From: Arsenophonus sp052174455
Lineage (GTDB): Bacteria > Pseudomonadota > Gammaproteobacteria > Enterobacterales > Enterobacteriaceae
DNA: 64,000 nt
Direction: 5' to 3'
NCBI GenBank assembly: GCA_052174455.1
Contig: JBQMRP010000012.1
Location: 62,001 to 126,000 of the forward strand
Below, piece by piece: positions 40,456 to 50,815 of this stretch. The notes below the pieces were generated by a model, which did no database searches, was not told the DNA's origin, and was given only the letters and a program-made list of their open reading frames with translations. The first letter of the stretch is position 1. Each line of letters begins with the position of its first letter. A program made the translations under genes and the position numbers.

Positions 40456-42747
40456 TTAAATCTTACAAGCGTCGCCATCACAATCGCTGTCAGCTGACTT
40501 AATAACTTCTTCTAAATCGGCTTGAATATCTTCAGCGCCATCACGGGTATTATGGTAATAAAGTGTTTTTACTCCATACTTATAAGCGAGTAACAAATCT
40601 TTTAGTAATTGATTCATTGGAACTTTATTATTTGAGAAACGACTTGGATCATAATTGGTGTTAGCAGAAATCGATTGATCTATAAATTTTTGCATAATAC
40701 CAACCAACTGCAAATAACCGTCATTATTGGGCATTTCCCACAATAATTCATAATTATTTTTCAAGCGTTCGTACTCAGGTACAACTTGTCGCAAGATACC
40801 ATCTTTTGATGCTTTAATACTGATATAACCTCGAGGTGGTTCAATACCATTGGTAGCATTAGATATTTGGGATGAAGTTTCTGATGGCATCAAGGCGGAA
40901 AGGGTTGAATTACGCAAACCATATTGCTTGATATCTTTACGTAAAGTTTGCCAATCATAATGTAGTGGTTCAGAGGTTAGTGTATCTAATGATTTTTTAT
41001 AACTATCAATAGGTAAAATACCTTTTGAATAAGTAGTTTCGTGAAACCATGGACAAGCACCTTGCTTTTTTGCCAATTCATTGGATGCTTTTAATAAATA
41101 ATATTGGATCGCTTCAAAGGTTTTATGGGTTAAATTATTAGCGCTACCATCGGAGTAATGAACGCCATGTTTAGCTAAATAATAAGCATAATTAATGACT
41201 CCAATACCTAAAGCACGACGACCCATAGAGCCTTTTTTCGCAGCAAAAATTGGATAATTTTGATAATCAAGCAGTGAATCTAACGCATATACGACTAATA
41301 TTGCTAACTCCTCCAATTCATCTAATGATGAAATGGCACCTAAATTAAAGGCGGAAAGAGTACAAAGTGCAATTTCACCATTTTCGTCGTTAATATTATT
41401 TAAAGGTCGGGTTGGCAAGGTGATTTCCAAACAGAGGTTTGATTGACGAATTGGCGCAACTTTAGCATCAAATGGGCTATGGGTATTACAGTGATCTATA
41501 TTTTGAATATAGATACGCCCGGTTGATGCTCGCTCTTGCATCATAAGTGAAAATAGATCAAGTGCTTTAACGCGTTTTTGGCGTATTTTTTCGTCTTGTT
41601 CATATTTTAAATATAAATATTCAAATTCGCTTTGATTAGCGAAAAATTCTTCATATAAACCTGGAACATCAGAAGGGCTAAAGAGGGTAATTTCCTTACC
41701 TTTGATAAGGCGTTCATACATGAGTTTGTTAATTTGTACACAATAATCTAAATGACGAACACGATTACCTTCAACACCGCGATTATTTTTCAGTACTAAT
41801 AAACTTTCAGCCTCTAAATGCCAGAGAGGATAAAATAGCGTGGAACCACCACCTCGTACTCCACCTTGAGAACAAGATTTTACTGCAGTTTGGAAATGTT
41901 TATAGAAAGGAATACAGCCTGTATGAAACGCTTCACCTCCCCGAATTGGACTACCTAATGCGCGAATATGCCCAGCATTAACACCAATACCGGCACGTTG
42001 AGAAACATATTTTACAATTGCGCTAGCGGTGGAATTGATTGAATCAAGGCTATCAGCGCATTCAATTAATACGCAAGAACTAAATTGCCGAGTTGGAGTA
42101 CGTACCCCCGCCATAATTGGCGTAGGTAGTGAAATTTTAAAAGTTGAGATTGCATCATAAAAGCGACGAATATAGTTTAATCTTGTCTCTTTTGGATAGC
42201 ATGAAAAAAGACAAGCAGCAACAAGAATATATAGAAACTGGGCACTTTCATAAATCTCTCCGCTTACCCGGTTTTGCACCAAGTATTTACCTTCTAATTG
42301 CTTAACTGCTCCGTAGGAAAAATTCATGTCACGCCAGTGATTTAGAAAATTATCCATCTGATTAAATTCTTCTTCGGTATAATCTATCAATAGATGTTTA
42401 TCGTATTTAGCTATTTTAACCATACGCAAAACATGCTGATATAATCCCGGTGGTTCAAATTGCCCATAGGCTTTTTTGCGCAGGTGGAAAATAGCTAATC
42501 GAGCTGCAAGATATTGGTAATCAGGTGTATCAGTTGAAATAAGATCTGCCGCTGCTTTGATCATGGTTTCGTGAATATCAGAAGTTTTGATGCCATCAAA
42601 AAATTGGATCTGAGAACGTAGCTCTACCTGTGAAACAGATACATCTTTTAGGTTTTCAGCTGCCCAGGTAATGACTTTATGGATTTTATCAAGATCAATG
42701 CGTTCTTTATGCCCAGAACGTTTAGTGACTAATAGACTTTGGTTCAT
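40456..42747 (-). CDS. nrdA: NrdA, ribonucleotide reductase class Ia alpha subunit
   Basis: NrdA reduces ribonucleoside diphosphates in the cytoplasm. The 763 residues (E. coli 761) start with an ATP-cone (LLVTKRSGHKERIDLDKIHK) that senses ATP/dATP. Redox-active cysteines occur in RQFSSCVLIECAD (about 225), the active-site region NLCLEITLPT...GEIALCTLSAFNLGA, and the C-terminal pair CDGDAC that is regenerated by thioredoxin/glutaredoxin. It heads the nrdA-nrdB-yfaE operon. A 37-bp perfect inverted repeat lies 124 bases upstream (42871-42907). Confidence 0.97.
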   Translation of the reverse strand: MNQSLLVTKRSGHKERIDLDKIHKVITWAAENLKDVSVSQVELRSQIQFFDGIKTSDIHETMIKAAADLISTDTPDYQYLAARLAIFHLRKKAYGQFEPPGLYQHVLRMVKIAKYDKHLLIDYTEEEFNQMDNFLNHWRDMNFSYGAVKQLEGKYLVQNRVSGEIYESAQFLYILVAACLFSCYPKETRLNYIRRFYDAISTFKISLPTPIMAGVRTPTRQFSSCVLIECADSLDSINSTASAIVKYVSQRAGIGVNAGHIRALGSPIRGGEAFHTGCIPFYKHFQTAVKSCSQGGVRGGGSTLFYPLWHLEAESLLVLKNNRGVEGNRVRHLDYCVQINKLMYERLIKGKEITLFSPSDVPGLYEEFFANQSEFEYLYLKYEQDEKIRQKRVKALDLFSLMMQERASTGRIYIQNIDHCNTHSPFDAKVAPIRQSNLCLEITLPTRPLNNINDENGEIALCTLSAFNLGAISSLDELEELAILVVYALDSLLDYQNYPIFAAKKGSMGRRALGIGVINYAYYLAKHGVHYSDGSANNLTHKTFEAIQYYLLKASNELAKKQGACPWFHETTYSKGILPIDSYKKSLDTLTSEPLHYDWQTLRKDIKQYGLRNSTLSALMPSETSSQISNATNGIEPPRGYISIKASKDGILRQVVPEYERLKNNYELLWEMPNNDGYLQLVGIMQKFIDQSISANTNYDPSRFSNNKVPMNQLLKDLLLAYKYGVKTLYYHNTRDGAEDIQADLEEVIKSADSDCDGDACKI

Positions 42748-42870
42748 TGATAGTTACACCTAAAGTTAACTAGCTAAATATTTATTGATCATTACACTCA
42801 ATAATCGTTAATAACAAATTATAAAACGCTATGCTTAATAGCATATTATATTTCTATTTTTAACTAAACT

Positions 42871-42907
42871 ATAATAAGTAAACACATATATAGTGTTTAC
42901 TTATTAT
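42871..42907. promoter_or_regulatory. Perfect 15-bp inverted repeat upstream of nrdA, possible operator
   Basis: The arms ATAATAAGTAAACAC (42871-42885) and GTGTTTACTTATTAT (42893-42907) are perfect reverse complements around ATATATA. The core ACAC-AT-rich-GTGT resembles the NrdR box (ACAC-8 nt-GTGT), but the spacing here is 7 rather than 8. No T-run follows on either side within the repeat, so a terminator is less likely. It is 124 bases upstream of the nrdA ATG. Confidence 0.45.
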
Positions 42908-43003
42908 TAAGTATATAATGATAATTTGCAACTTTTGTCAAGTCATATAAAATATGATTTTTTTTCAATAATCCAGTGCTGAATTTTGTTAATTGCTAAA
43001 TAA

Positions 43004-43021
43004 CTTCTATCAGAATAGAAG
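43004..43021 (-). terminator. Candidate ubiG terminator
   Basis: The stem CTTCTAT/ATAGAAG with a 4-nt loop is followed on the minus strand by TTATTTA. Weak U-tract; it lies 75 bases after the ubiG stop. Confidence 0.35.
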
Positions 43022-43095
43022 ATTATTATAATTTATGTTACTACAATTATGAAAAATATGTTTATTAAAACCTACTTATTGTTTTTTAGAAAAAG

Positions 43096-43827
43096 TTAAC
43101 AATTATTTGCATTTAATGTATGCAACATATAATTAACATCAACATTTGAGCCTAACGAAAATTTATCGCTGATCGGATTATAATGTAATCCGATGATATG
43201 TTGTTCTTGTAAAGATGTTTTATCTATCCAGCTGAGTAGATCAGAAGGCTTAATAAATTTTTTTACATCATGAGTACCTTTTGGAACTATTTTTAAAATA
43301 TACTCAGCAGCAATTATTGCTAATAACCAGGCTTTTTTATTACGATTAATAGTAGAAAAAAATACCCGACCACCTTGTTTAACTAATTTTGCACATGATT
43401 GAACAACAGATTCAGGATCTGGAACATGTTCAAGCATTTCCATGCAGGTAACGATATCATAAGTTTGAGGGTGTTTTTCTGCATAGCTTTCAGCAGTTAT
43501 TTGTAAGTACTTGATTTTCATATTATTTTCTAATGAATGGAGCTTTGCAACTTGTAGTGGCTCTACAGCCATATCAATTCCTGTAACTATTGCGCCTTCT
43601 TTAGTCATACTTTCTGATAAAATTCCGCCTCCGCAGCCAATATCGAGTACTTTTTTACCGAACAGACCATTAGCCTGTTGCAGGATATAATTTAAACGTA
43701 ATGGATTAACCCGATGAAGAAGTTGGAATTCACTTGTCTCATCCCACCATCGACTCGCAACAGAGCTAAATTTGTTGATTTCACTTAGATTAACATTTAC
43801 CTGACCGCGCAAATTCTTATTATTCAT
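43096..43827 (-). CDS. ubiG: UbiG, ubiquinone biosynthesis O-methyltransferase
   Basis: UbiG performs both SAM-dependent O-methylations in ubiquinone synthesis. The 243 residues (E. coli 240) have the class I methyltransferase fold: KVLDIGCGGGILSESM (motif I), VTGIDMAVEPLQVAKLH, DIVTCMEMLEHVPDPESVV and GGRVFFSTINRN. The amphipathic membrane-contact segment EYILKIVPKGTHDVKKFIKP is conserved. It is divergent from gyrA, with 164 bases between starts, as in E. coli. Confidence 0.96.
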   Translation of the reverse strand: MNNKNLRGQVNVNLSEINKFSSVASRWWDETSEFQLLHRVNPLRLNYILQQANGLFGKKVLDIGCGGGILSESMTKEGAIVTGIDMAVEPLQVAKLHSLENNMKIKYLQITAESYAEKHPQTYDIVTCMEMLEHVPDPESVVQSCAKLVKQGGRVFFSTINRNKKAWLLAIIAAEYILKIVPKGTHDVKKFIKPSDLLSWIDKTSLQEQHIIGLHYNPISDKFSLGSNVDVNYMLHTLNANNC

Positions 43828-43941
43828 CAGAAAATTACTCCTTAATTTATTATTAATATAGACTCTAATGGTATTAGATGACTATACATGTTTTATTGAA
43901 TAAAATTCGTTTTCTCTTTTTATAACATAACGATTTTGTGG

Positions 43942-43974
43942 TATAATTTTCCTCCTTAATGAAATAAGGAGGAA
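43942..43974 (+). promoter_or_regulatory. gyrA -10 element and 5' leader hairpin
   Basis: A consensus TATAAT (43942-43947) has a weak TTTATA 17 bases upstream. Right at the expected transcription start lies a perfect 10-bp stem TTCCTCCTTA/TAAGGAGGAA (43949-43958 and 43965-43974) with a 6-nt loop. The functional ribosome binding site is more likely AGAGGGA (43974-43980), 11 bases before the ATG, so the stem may place GGAGG in or out of reach or stabilise the mRNA 5' end. Confidence 0.5.
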
Positions 43975-43991
43975 GAGGGACAAGTGACTCC

Positions 43992-46568
43992 ATGAGTGAC
44001 ATAGCAAGAAAAATTACCCTAGTTAATATTGAAGAAGAGCTGAAAAGTTCTTATTTGGATTATGCGATGTCTGTGATTATTGGACGCGCCCTTCCAGATG
44101 TACGAGATGGATTAAAACCTGTTCACCGGCGAGTATTATACGCGATGAATGTATTAGGTAATGATTGGAATAAATCATACAAAAAATCAGCTCGTGTAGT
44201 CGGTGACGTTATTGGTAAATATCATCCTCATGGTGATAGTGCTGTCTATGACGCAATAGTTCGTTTGGCACAACCATTTTCAATGCGTTATATGCTAGTT
44301 GATGGGCAAGGTAATTTTGGATCTATTGATGGCGATTCTGCTGCTGCAATGCGTTATACCGAAGTACGGATGGCAAAAATTGCCCATGAATTGTTGGAAG
44401 ATTTAGATAAAGAAACCGTTGATTTCATTCCTAACTATGATGGTACTGAGGAGATCCCTGATGTGATGCCAACAAAGGTACCAAACTTCCTGATTAACGG
44501 TTCTTCAGGTATTGCTGTTGGCATGGCTACCAATATTCCACCTCATAACCTTAGTGAAGTCATTGATGGCTGTCTAGCCTATATTGATGATGAAAATATT
44601 AGTATTGAAGGGTTACTGAAATATATTTCAGGCCCTGATTTTCCAACTGCTGCAATTATTAATGGTCGCCACGGTATTATCGACGCATATCGGACGGGAC
44701 GTGGTAAAGTCTATATCCGTGCACGTGCTAATATTGAAGTTGATGATAAAAATAGTCGTGAAACAATTATTGTTAATGAGATCCCTTATCAGGTTAATAA
44801 AGCCCGTTTAATTGAAAAAATTGCTGAATTAGTTAAAGATAAACGTATTGAGGGGATTAGCGCATTACGTGATGAGTCTGATAAAGATGGCATGCGGATT
44901 GTTATTGAACTAAAACGAGATGTAGTGGCGGAAGTAGTACTGAATAACCTGTATTCTCTCACTCAACTTCAAGTCTCATTTGGCATTAATATGGTCGCCT
45001 TATGTGATGGTCAACCTAGAATTTTAAATTTAAAAGAAATTCTTGAAGCTTTTGTTCGTCATCGCAGAGAAGTAGTCACTCGACGAACTATTTTTGAATT
45101 GCGTAAAGCACGCGAGCGCGCTCATATATTGGAAGCCTTTGCCGTCGCATTAGCGAATATTGATCCAATTATTGAACTTATCCGTCAAGCATTAACCCCG
45201 CATAAAGCAAAATTGGATTTAATTGCGCGTCCTTGGCAATTAGGTAATGTTTCTACCATGTTAGCAGATGCAGATGATAACGCCGCTCGTCCTGAATGGC
45301 TTAAACCTCAATACGGAGTGCAGGATAATAAATATTATTTGACTGAACAACAATCTCAGACAATTCTTGATTTGCGTTTGCAAAAATTAACTAGCTTAGA
45401 ACATGATAAAATATTGGATGAATATAGTAAGTTGCTAAAACAAATTACAGCATTACTATATATATTAACCAGTCCAGAACGGTTAATGGAAGTCATCCGT
45501 AAAGAACTGGAAACTATTAAAGAACAATATCGTGATGCCCGTCGCACAGAAATTACTGAAAATAGCCCAGATATTAATATTGAAGATTTAATTACCCAGG
45601 AAGATGTGATTGTAACCTTATCACATCAGGGATATGTTAAATATCAGCCAATATCTGCTTATGAAGCACAACGACGCGGGGGTAAGGGTAAGTTGACAGC
45701 ACGTATTAAAGAAGAAGATTTTATTGAGCGTTTGTTAGTTGCTAATACCCATGACACAATTTTATGCTTCTCTAGTCGAGGGCGTTTATATTGGATGAAA
45801 GTTTACCAGTTGCCTGAAGCTAGCCGTAGTGCACGTGGGCGACCAATAGTTAATTTTTTGCCATTAAAAAAAAATGAACGTATTACTGCAATTTTACCGG
45901 TACGTAAATTTGATGATGGTTATTATGTATTTATGGCGACATCAAGTGGTACAGTTAAAAAAACATCATTAAAAGATTTTAGTCGCCCTAGAAGGGCTGG
46001 CACTATAGCAGTTAACCTTAATGAAGGTGATGAACTGATTGGAATTGATTTAACGACTGGTAAAAACGAGGTAATGCTTTTCTCTGCTGCTGGTAAAGTT
46101 GCTCGTTTCGCAGAAAATACTGTTCGTCCTATGGGACGAACAGCAACAGGTGTTCGAGGTATTAAACTACAAACTGGCGATAAAGTTGTTTCGTTGATTG
46201 TACCTCGTGGTGAAGCTGATATTTTAACTGTTACCGAAAATGGTTATGGTAAACGAACTGAGGAGAGTGAATACCCAACAAAATCTCGTGCTACTCAAGG
46301 TGTTATTTCTATTAAAGTTAGTGAACGTAATGGTAATGTAGTCGGGGCAATTCAAGTAGAAAAAACTGATCAAATTATGATGATCACTGACGCTAGTACT
46401 TTAGTACGTACGCGAGTTGAAGAAGTTAGCATTATTGCTAGAAATACTCAGGGAGTTATTTTAATTCGCACTGCTGAAGATGAAAAAGTAGTTGGTTTAC
46501 AACGCGTTGTTGATCATGAAGAAGATGATAATCAAACCTTAATAGAAGATGCAATTAATATAAAGTAG
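43992..46568 (+). CDS. gyrA: GyrA, DNA gyrase subunit A
   Basis: GyrA cuts and rejoins DNA as part of gyrase, introducing negative supercoils. The frame gives 858 residues (E. coli 875); the difference is mostly a shortened C-terminal tail. The catalytic tyrosine lies in AAAMRYTEVRMAK (Tyr122). The quinolone-determining region reads HPHGDSAVYDAIVR with Ser83 and Asp87, i.e. the susceptible type. The DNA-wrapping C-terminal domain keeps the GyrA box QRRGGKG and six repeats of blade sequence. It is intact and well conserved. Confidence 0.97.
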   Translation: MSDIARKITLVNIEEELKSSYLDYAMSVIIGRALPDVRDGLKPVHRRVLYAMNVLGNDWNKSYKKSARVVGDVIGKYHPHGDSAVYDAIVRLAQPFSMRYMLVDGQGNFGSIDGDSAAAMRYTEVRMAKIAHELLEDLDKETVDFIPNYDGTEEIPDVMPTKVPNFLINGSSGIAVGMATNIPPHNLSEVIDGCLAYIDDENISIEGLLKYISGPDFPTAAIINGRHGIIDAYRTGRGKVYIRARANIEVDDKNSRETIIVNEIPYQVNKARLIEKIAELVKDKRIEGISALRDESDKDGMRIVIELKRDVVAEVVLNNLYSLTQLQVSFGINMVALCDGQPRILNLKEILEAFVRHRREVVTRRTIFELRKARERAHILEAFAVALANIDPIIELIRQALTPHKAKLDLIARPWQLGNVSTMLADADDNAARPEWLKPQYGVQDNKYYLTEQQSQTILDLRLQKLTSLEHDKILDEYSKLLKQITALLYILTSPERLMEVIRKELETIKEQYRDARRTEITENSPDINIEDLITQEDVIVTLSHQGYVKYQPISAYEAQRRGGKGKLTARIKEEDFIERLLVANTHDTILCFSSRGRLYWMKVYQLPEASRSARGRPIVNFLPLKKNERITAILPVRKFDDGYYVFMATSSGTVKKTSLKDFSRPRRAGTIAVNLNEGDELIGIDLTTGKNEVMLFSAAGKVARFAENTVRPMGRTATGVRGIKLQTGDKVVSLIVPRGEADILTVTENGYGKRTEESEYPTKSRATQGVISIKVSERNGNVVGAIQVEKTDQIMMITDASTLVRTRVEEVSIIARNTQGVILIRTAEDEKVVGLQRVVDHEEDDNQTLIEDAINIK

Positions 46569-47664
46569 AACCTGATATTAATAACATAGAAAATCTTTTG
46601 CTTAATGACTGATTAATTAGTTTAATATCATGGGGGAGAGAACTGAGTAACCAGTGCCCATTTTTACGGATTATATCAATTCACTATTAGTAATAAAGTT
46701 TTATTATTCAACTTATCTATATTACTTTATGATTGATATACTTATGTTATAAGTAGAATGGTATTTAAGATATCTATCTTTATTAAAAGCGTCGTTAAAA
46801 ATTTCTTGTTGTTTATTTTATACTTTCTGTCTGTCTCCTAAAAAGGAGACAGAAGCTATAAATCATATTTGTTATCTATTTATATCTTTAATAAAATTAT
46901 ATCTGATATAGATCAATAGTATTCATCTACTTAATTACAGTATGATTAAATATATATATTATTCGGATAATACCTTGCGATAAATTCAATATATGATTGA
47001 TAGCTATATAAAAATTTTTCTATAGATCCTAATCATATAAATGTATGGTACTAAAATAACTTAATTTTATCTATCATCCATCCCTAATAGAAAATTGTAT
47101 GAAACATTAAAATTTACTTAATCACATTAAATCAGTTTTTTTTAACAAAAATTGCGCAAAAAATAAAGAGTTAAAACAGTTTTTTATTGTTAGTCCGGAA
47201 AGTAACTATATGATTAATTTTTCTATTCGAAAATAACACTACCAGTCTTTATGTGACCTTATATGACTTTGAAGATGCAAGAAGAGATAGAGGAAAAATA
47301 TTTACTGGATCATTCCAACTTTGAAGACTGATAATGAATCTTTTCTAAGATTAGCGCCTATTTATAAAATATAGGTAGGACTTTGATTGATCTAATTGGT
47401 TAGTATGCTCAATATACTTTGAACAATTTAATTCATGCTATGAATGGCTAATTTGATATCTTTGTCTTAAATATAAATGATGGATTTGTATTATATTTCT
47501 TTATGATAATAATTTAAGATCTGATGATAATGTCTATCAGACAATAGCTTTCATTTTTGTTATGATAATGATCATAATTGATTTTTATCTGTTTCTATTA
47601 AGAAAATCCATAATGAGTTTAAATTGTCAATTATAAGAGTTATGTTTATTTCTAAAATATAGGA
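46569..47664. other. 1.1 kb gene-free DNA downstream of gyrA
   Basis: AT-rich. It contains one strong hairpin (46831-46852) and coding-like scraps such as TTSLYVTLYDFEDARRDRGK (47220-47290) that belong to no frame I can follow. No family recognised. Confidence 0.5.
46831..46852. repeat. Perfect 9-bp hairpin downstream of gyrA
   Basis: The stem CTGTCTCCT/AGGAGACAG with loop AAAA is exact and relatively GC-rich. It lies 262 bases after the gyrA stop. No T-run follows on either strand, so it is not a textbook terminator; it could be a processed or decayed one. Confidence 0.4.
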
Positions 47665-48935
47665 TTTCGAAGATGCTGTCTGTATCTTGATGATTAATTT
47701 CGCGTATAATGTTAATAACAGAGAGATGATATGCTATGAAAGTTCTAGTCTACAGGTATCAACAAAACTAGATATTACTGTACTCTATTGCATGAACTGA
47801 TCCGTAATAGTGCCCATACAACAACAACATGTTAACACTACTTTATCAATGGATACCAATTCGACGTCAATAAGGTTTTATCACATTAAACTAACACACT
47901 ACTATTAACGATGTTGAGATTTAAAGCGCCTAAAGTCAGGAATCACAGCGTAAACGGAATATAGTTTCAATAACTTGTATACTACCTCCTTATCTATATA
48001 AGGCATTTAAAAGTAGTGAAAAGTTGCTCTCATGACTTATATCTGCGAAGTATTATTCACTAGTAATTTTTACTAAGCCATAAAACTATTTCTCGATAAA
48101 AAGCAAATGATCTCTTACTAAATTCTATAAGAAAACTGAAATAGCAATGCCTTGAAGAGCATTGGTAATGTTAGCTTTGTGATTTAAGAGATACCGCTAG
48201 GCTTATTTCTGTGCTGAAGGCATATTCTTGTGCTCTGTCAGGTAATCTATCGCCTTTTCCTGCTGCTCATTATTGATATCACTGCATTTATGGCTTGCAA
48301 GCGCGAAGCTTAACTGTATTCCTAAGCTACGGTTGTTACGGAGAACTCTGCCATTGATTTTTGGAATGCAATAAGCAAAGATATTTTTTAGGATGCAGCA
48401 GCAACACTATTAGCTATACAAAATAGCTAATGTGCTGCCTTTACTCCCCAAAGGTATTCCAACACTGAAAGTTAAAGTTGAGTTGGGGGGAGAGGTTTGG
48501 CTAGCAGAGAGCCGTGATGCTACTAATAAAGCCCTTAATATTTTGTTGGCAAGATTATCAGCGAAGTATACTGCAGCGATGAGAATGTTGGAGAAAAATA
48601 AAGAAAAAACGACTGGCATTCTATCCCTTCCAATCAGCACACTGGGTATCAATAAGAACAATAAATCCGATTTAATTAGCTTTTGTGATAGTGTGTTAGG
48701 TTACAAAGCTAATTCCCGAAGCACTTGACTGTAGTTTAAAAACAACCTTTTTAATACTATTTAATCTGCTCCTGTCTACTAAGAAAAGCTATAACTATAG
48801 CTAAGTGGTTTATGACTTTGTATTGATACTGCTTGCTAAACAATCCCTAATTTAAAGATGGAGAAGAGATTTATAAAATATCAGAGTGGAATGTAATCTA
48901 ACCGCTAATGTATCATATCTACTAATAACTTGTAG
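47665..48935 (+). mobile_element. IS256-family element, decayed but nearly full length
   Basis: This is the most readable IS256 copy. The plus strand starts near GAGATGATATGCTATG, carries the VEIK.PKVR region around 47905-47940 and, at 48412-48726, an open stretch reading IANVLPLLPKGIPTLKVKVE, then GGEVWLAESRDATNKALNIL and LARLSAKYTAAMRMLEKNKE. This matches the IS256 pattern HKIANVLxxLPK...EIWxAExRxxAxxAxxx...AKYxxAxxxL. The end AGATTTACTAATAACT-like sequence is near 48915. About 1.27 kb in total. The first half is frameshifted, so the transposase is dead. Confidence 0.75.
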
Positions 48936-49254
48936 AGGGACTGGTACACGACGACTTACTGCAAATATCATACCTGAAAATAAAAAATACCACAGATAGC
49001 ATAAATTATGTTTTAGTTTCGATCTTCAATTTTAAGATAAGATTGTCAATCTTGATTTATTATCATAAAGAAAATGATTTTCTATTTAGATAAATTAGTT
49101 AATCTAGCAAATACTGTCTGAATAATTGATCAATATGGTTGTGGTTAATAGATGTAAAATAAACTAATAGTATCATGATTTATTATTTTCAATAAATCTA
49201 AGGCAGGGTATAGTAATCTTCTCCTTTAATAAAAAAAAGAAAATTTACACTGTA
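48936..49254. other. Upstream region of pssA
   Basis: AT-rich with no gene. It presumably carries the pssA promoter, but no convincing -35/-10 pair was picked out. AAAAAAAGAAAA before the start gives only a weak ribosome binding site. Confidence 0.5.
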
Positions 49255-50610
49255 ATGTTGTCTAAATTAAAAAAAGTAAAGTATCAACAATATCTTGAAC
49301 AATTACCAAAATTATCTCAGTCTGCCGCTAGAGTTATCACTCTTTACCAAACAGAAAGCTTTCGAAAAGCCCTGTTAGATAACATTACCAATGCTAAACG
49401 GTATATTTATATTGTTGCACTTTATTTCGAACATGATGATGCAGGACAAGATATACTAAATGCGCTTTATCAAGCAAAAATGGCACGACCAGAATTAGAT
49501 ATTAAAATAATGGTTGATTGGCATCGTGCTCAACGTATTCGTATTGGTGCAAATGCTAGTGCAACTAATGCCGATTGGTATTATCAAATGGCAATGGCCC
49601 ACCCAGGATTAAGTGTTGCTACTTTTGGTATACCCGTCAATAAACGCGAAGCATTAGGTGTTTTACATCTAAAAGGTTTTATCTTTGATGATACCGTTAT
49701 TTATAGCGGTGCTAGTATTAATGATATCTATCTCCAACAAAATAAACGTTACCGTTACGACCGTTATCATATATTAGCTAATATTCAATTAGCTGCAACT
49801 ATGAAAAGATTTATTGACCAAAACTTGTTATCCTCACCTGCTATTCAGCGTCTAGATCAAGCACACCGGCCTCGCAATACTCAAATTAAAAGTTTAATTA
49901 AACAATTTCGCCATAATTTAAAAAATTGTCACTACCAATTGAAAAATAATGCCACAAATAAAGAGTTAGCAGTAACCCCACTAATCGGTTTAGGAAAAAA
50001 AAATGAATTAAATAAAGCTATAACGCATTTAATGCACAGTACAGAAAAGAAAATGATTATCTGTACACCATATTTTAATTTACCAACTATTTTAACAAAA
50101 ATAATTAGTAATTTATTGCATGACGGCAAACAAATTGAAATTATTATCGGTGATAAAATAGCTAATGATTTTTATTTTCCACCAGAAGAACCTTTTAAAA
50201 TTATCAGTACATTACCTTATTTATATGAAATTAACCTACGGCGATTTATCTGTCGATTACAAGCTTTCGTAGATAAGAAGCAATTAACCATTAGATTATG
50301 GAAAGACGGGGAAAATAGCTACCATTTAAAAGGTATTTGGATAGATGATAACTGGCAATTAATAACTGGCAATAACCTTAACCCTCGTGCATGGAGACTA
50401 GATTTAGAAAATGCAATATTAATTCATGATCCAAAAAAAATTTTGCTACAGCAAAAAAACAAAGAATTAAAATGTATAACAACTAATACTAATATTGTAA
50501 ATCATTATCAAGAGATTGAAAGTATCCAGCACTATCCAGTAAAGGTTAAAAACATTATTCGTCGTTTACGAAGGATCCGCGTTGATAGGTTAATACGGCG
50601 AATTCTCTAA
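49255..50610 (+). CDS. pssA: PssA, phosphatidylserine synthase
   Basis: PssA makes phosphatidylserine from CDP-diacylglycerol and serine, the first step towards phosphatidylethanolamine, and is a ribosome/membrane-associated protein. The 451 residues equal E. coli. It belongs to the phospholipase D superfamily, with two HKD-type motifs: LHLKGFIFDD (His138) and YHLKGIWIDD (about 357). The basic C-terminus (RRLRRIRVDRLIRRIL) fits membrane or ribosome contact. It precedes the rRNA operon and clpB; in E. coli pssA, an rrn operon and clpB are also close neighbours. Confidence 0.96.
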   Translation: MLSKLKKVKYQQYLEQLPKLSQSAARVITLYQTESFRKALLDNITNAKRYIYIVALYFEHDDAGQDILNALYQAKMARPELDIKIMVDWHRAQRIRIGANASATNADWYYQMAMAHPGLSVATFGIPVNKREALGVLHLKGFIFDDTVIYSGASINDIYLQQNKRYRYDRYHILANIQLAATMKRFIDQNLLSSPAIQRLDQAHRPRNTQIKSLIKQFRHNLKNCHYQLKNNATNKELAVTPLIGLGKKNELNKAITHLMHSTEKKMIICTPYFNLPTILTKIISNLLHDGKQIEIIIGDKIANDFYFPPEEPFKIISTLPYLYEINLRRFICRLQAFVDKKQLTIRLWKDGENSYHLKGIWIDDNWQLITGNNLNPRAWRLDLENAILIHDPKKILLQQKNKELKCITTNTNIVNHYQEIESIQHYPVKVKNIIRRLRRIRVDRLIRRIL

Positions 50611-50710
50611 TAGGTTAGCTCAATTTTAATTACTAATTAATAGTTATTCATTTTAAAAATGAATGCGTTATTTATATATAAAATACTAAAAAAGTTACTT
50701 TTTTCTTCTA

Positions 50711-50815
50711 TTTTTACATGGGAGAGCACACACTACAATTATCGGCTCTACAACATTTTACTCCTTAGTTCGTAATGGAGTTAAATTGTGATCTACTGCT
50801 CTATTACAGTAACGA
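50711..50815 (-). pseudogene. rrf: 5S rRNA pseudogene
   Basis: The plus strand reads CATGGGAGAGCACACACTAC, then ATTATCGGCTCTACAACATT and TTACTCCTTAGTTCGTAATGG, matching the reverse complement of E. coli 5S (CATGGGGAGACCCCACACTA, CATCGGCGCTACGGCGTTTC, ACTTCTGAGTTCGGCATGGG). Many substitutions and gaps break the helices. It is in the right place, after the 23S relic. Confidence 0.75.

Larger units (their letters stand above)
42748..43095. other. Intergenic region between ubiG and nrdA
   Basis: It contains the nrd upstream palindrome (42871-42907) and a candidate ubiG terminator (43004-43021). Otherwise AT-rich. In E. coli the large gene yfaL lies here; no trace of it was recognised. Confidence 0.6.

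Noticed and set aside
48432..48728. 98-codon open frame that looked like a novel phage-type protein in a repeat family
   Set aside because: Its sequence (IANVLPLLPKG..., EVWLAESRDATNKAL, SAKYTAAMRMLE) fits the middle of IS256 transposases, and the flanking DNA completes a decayed IS256 element.
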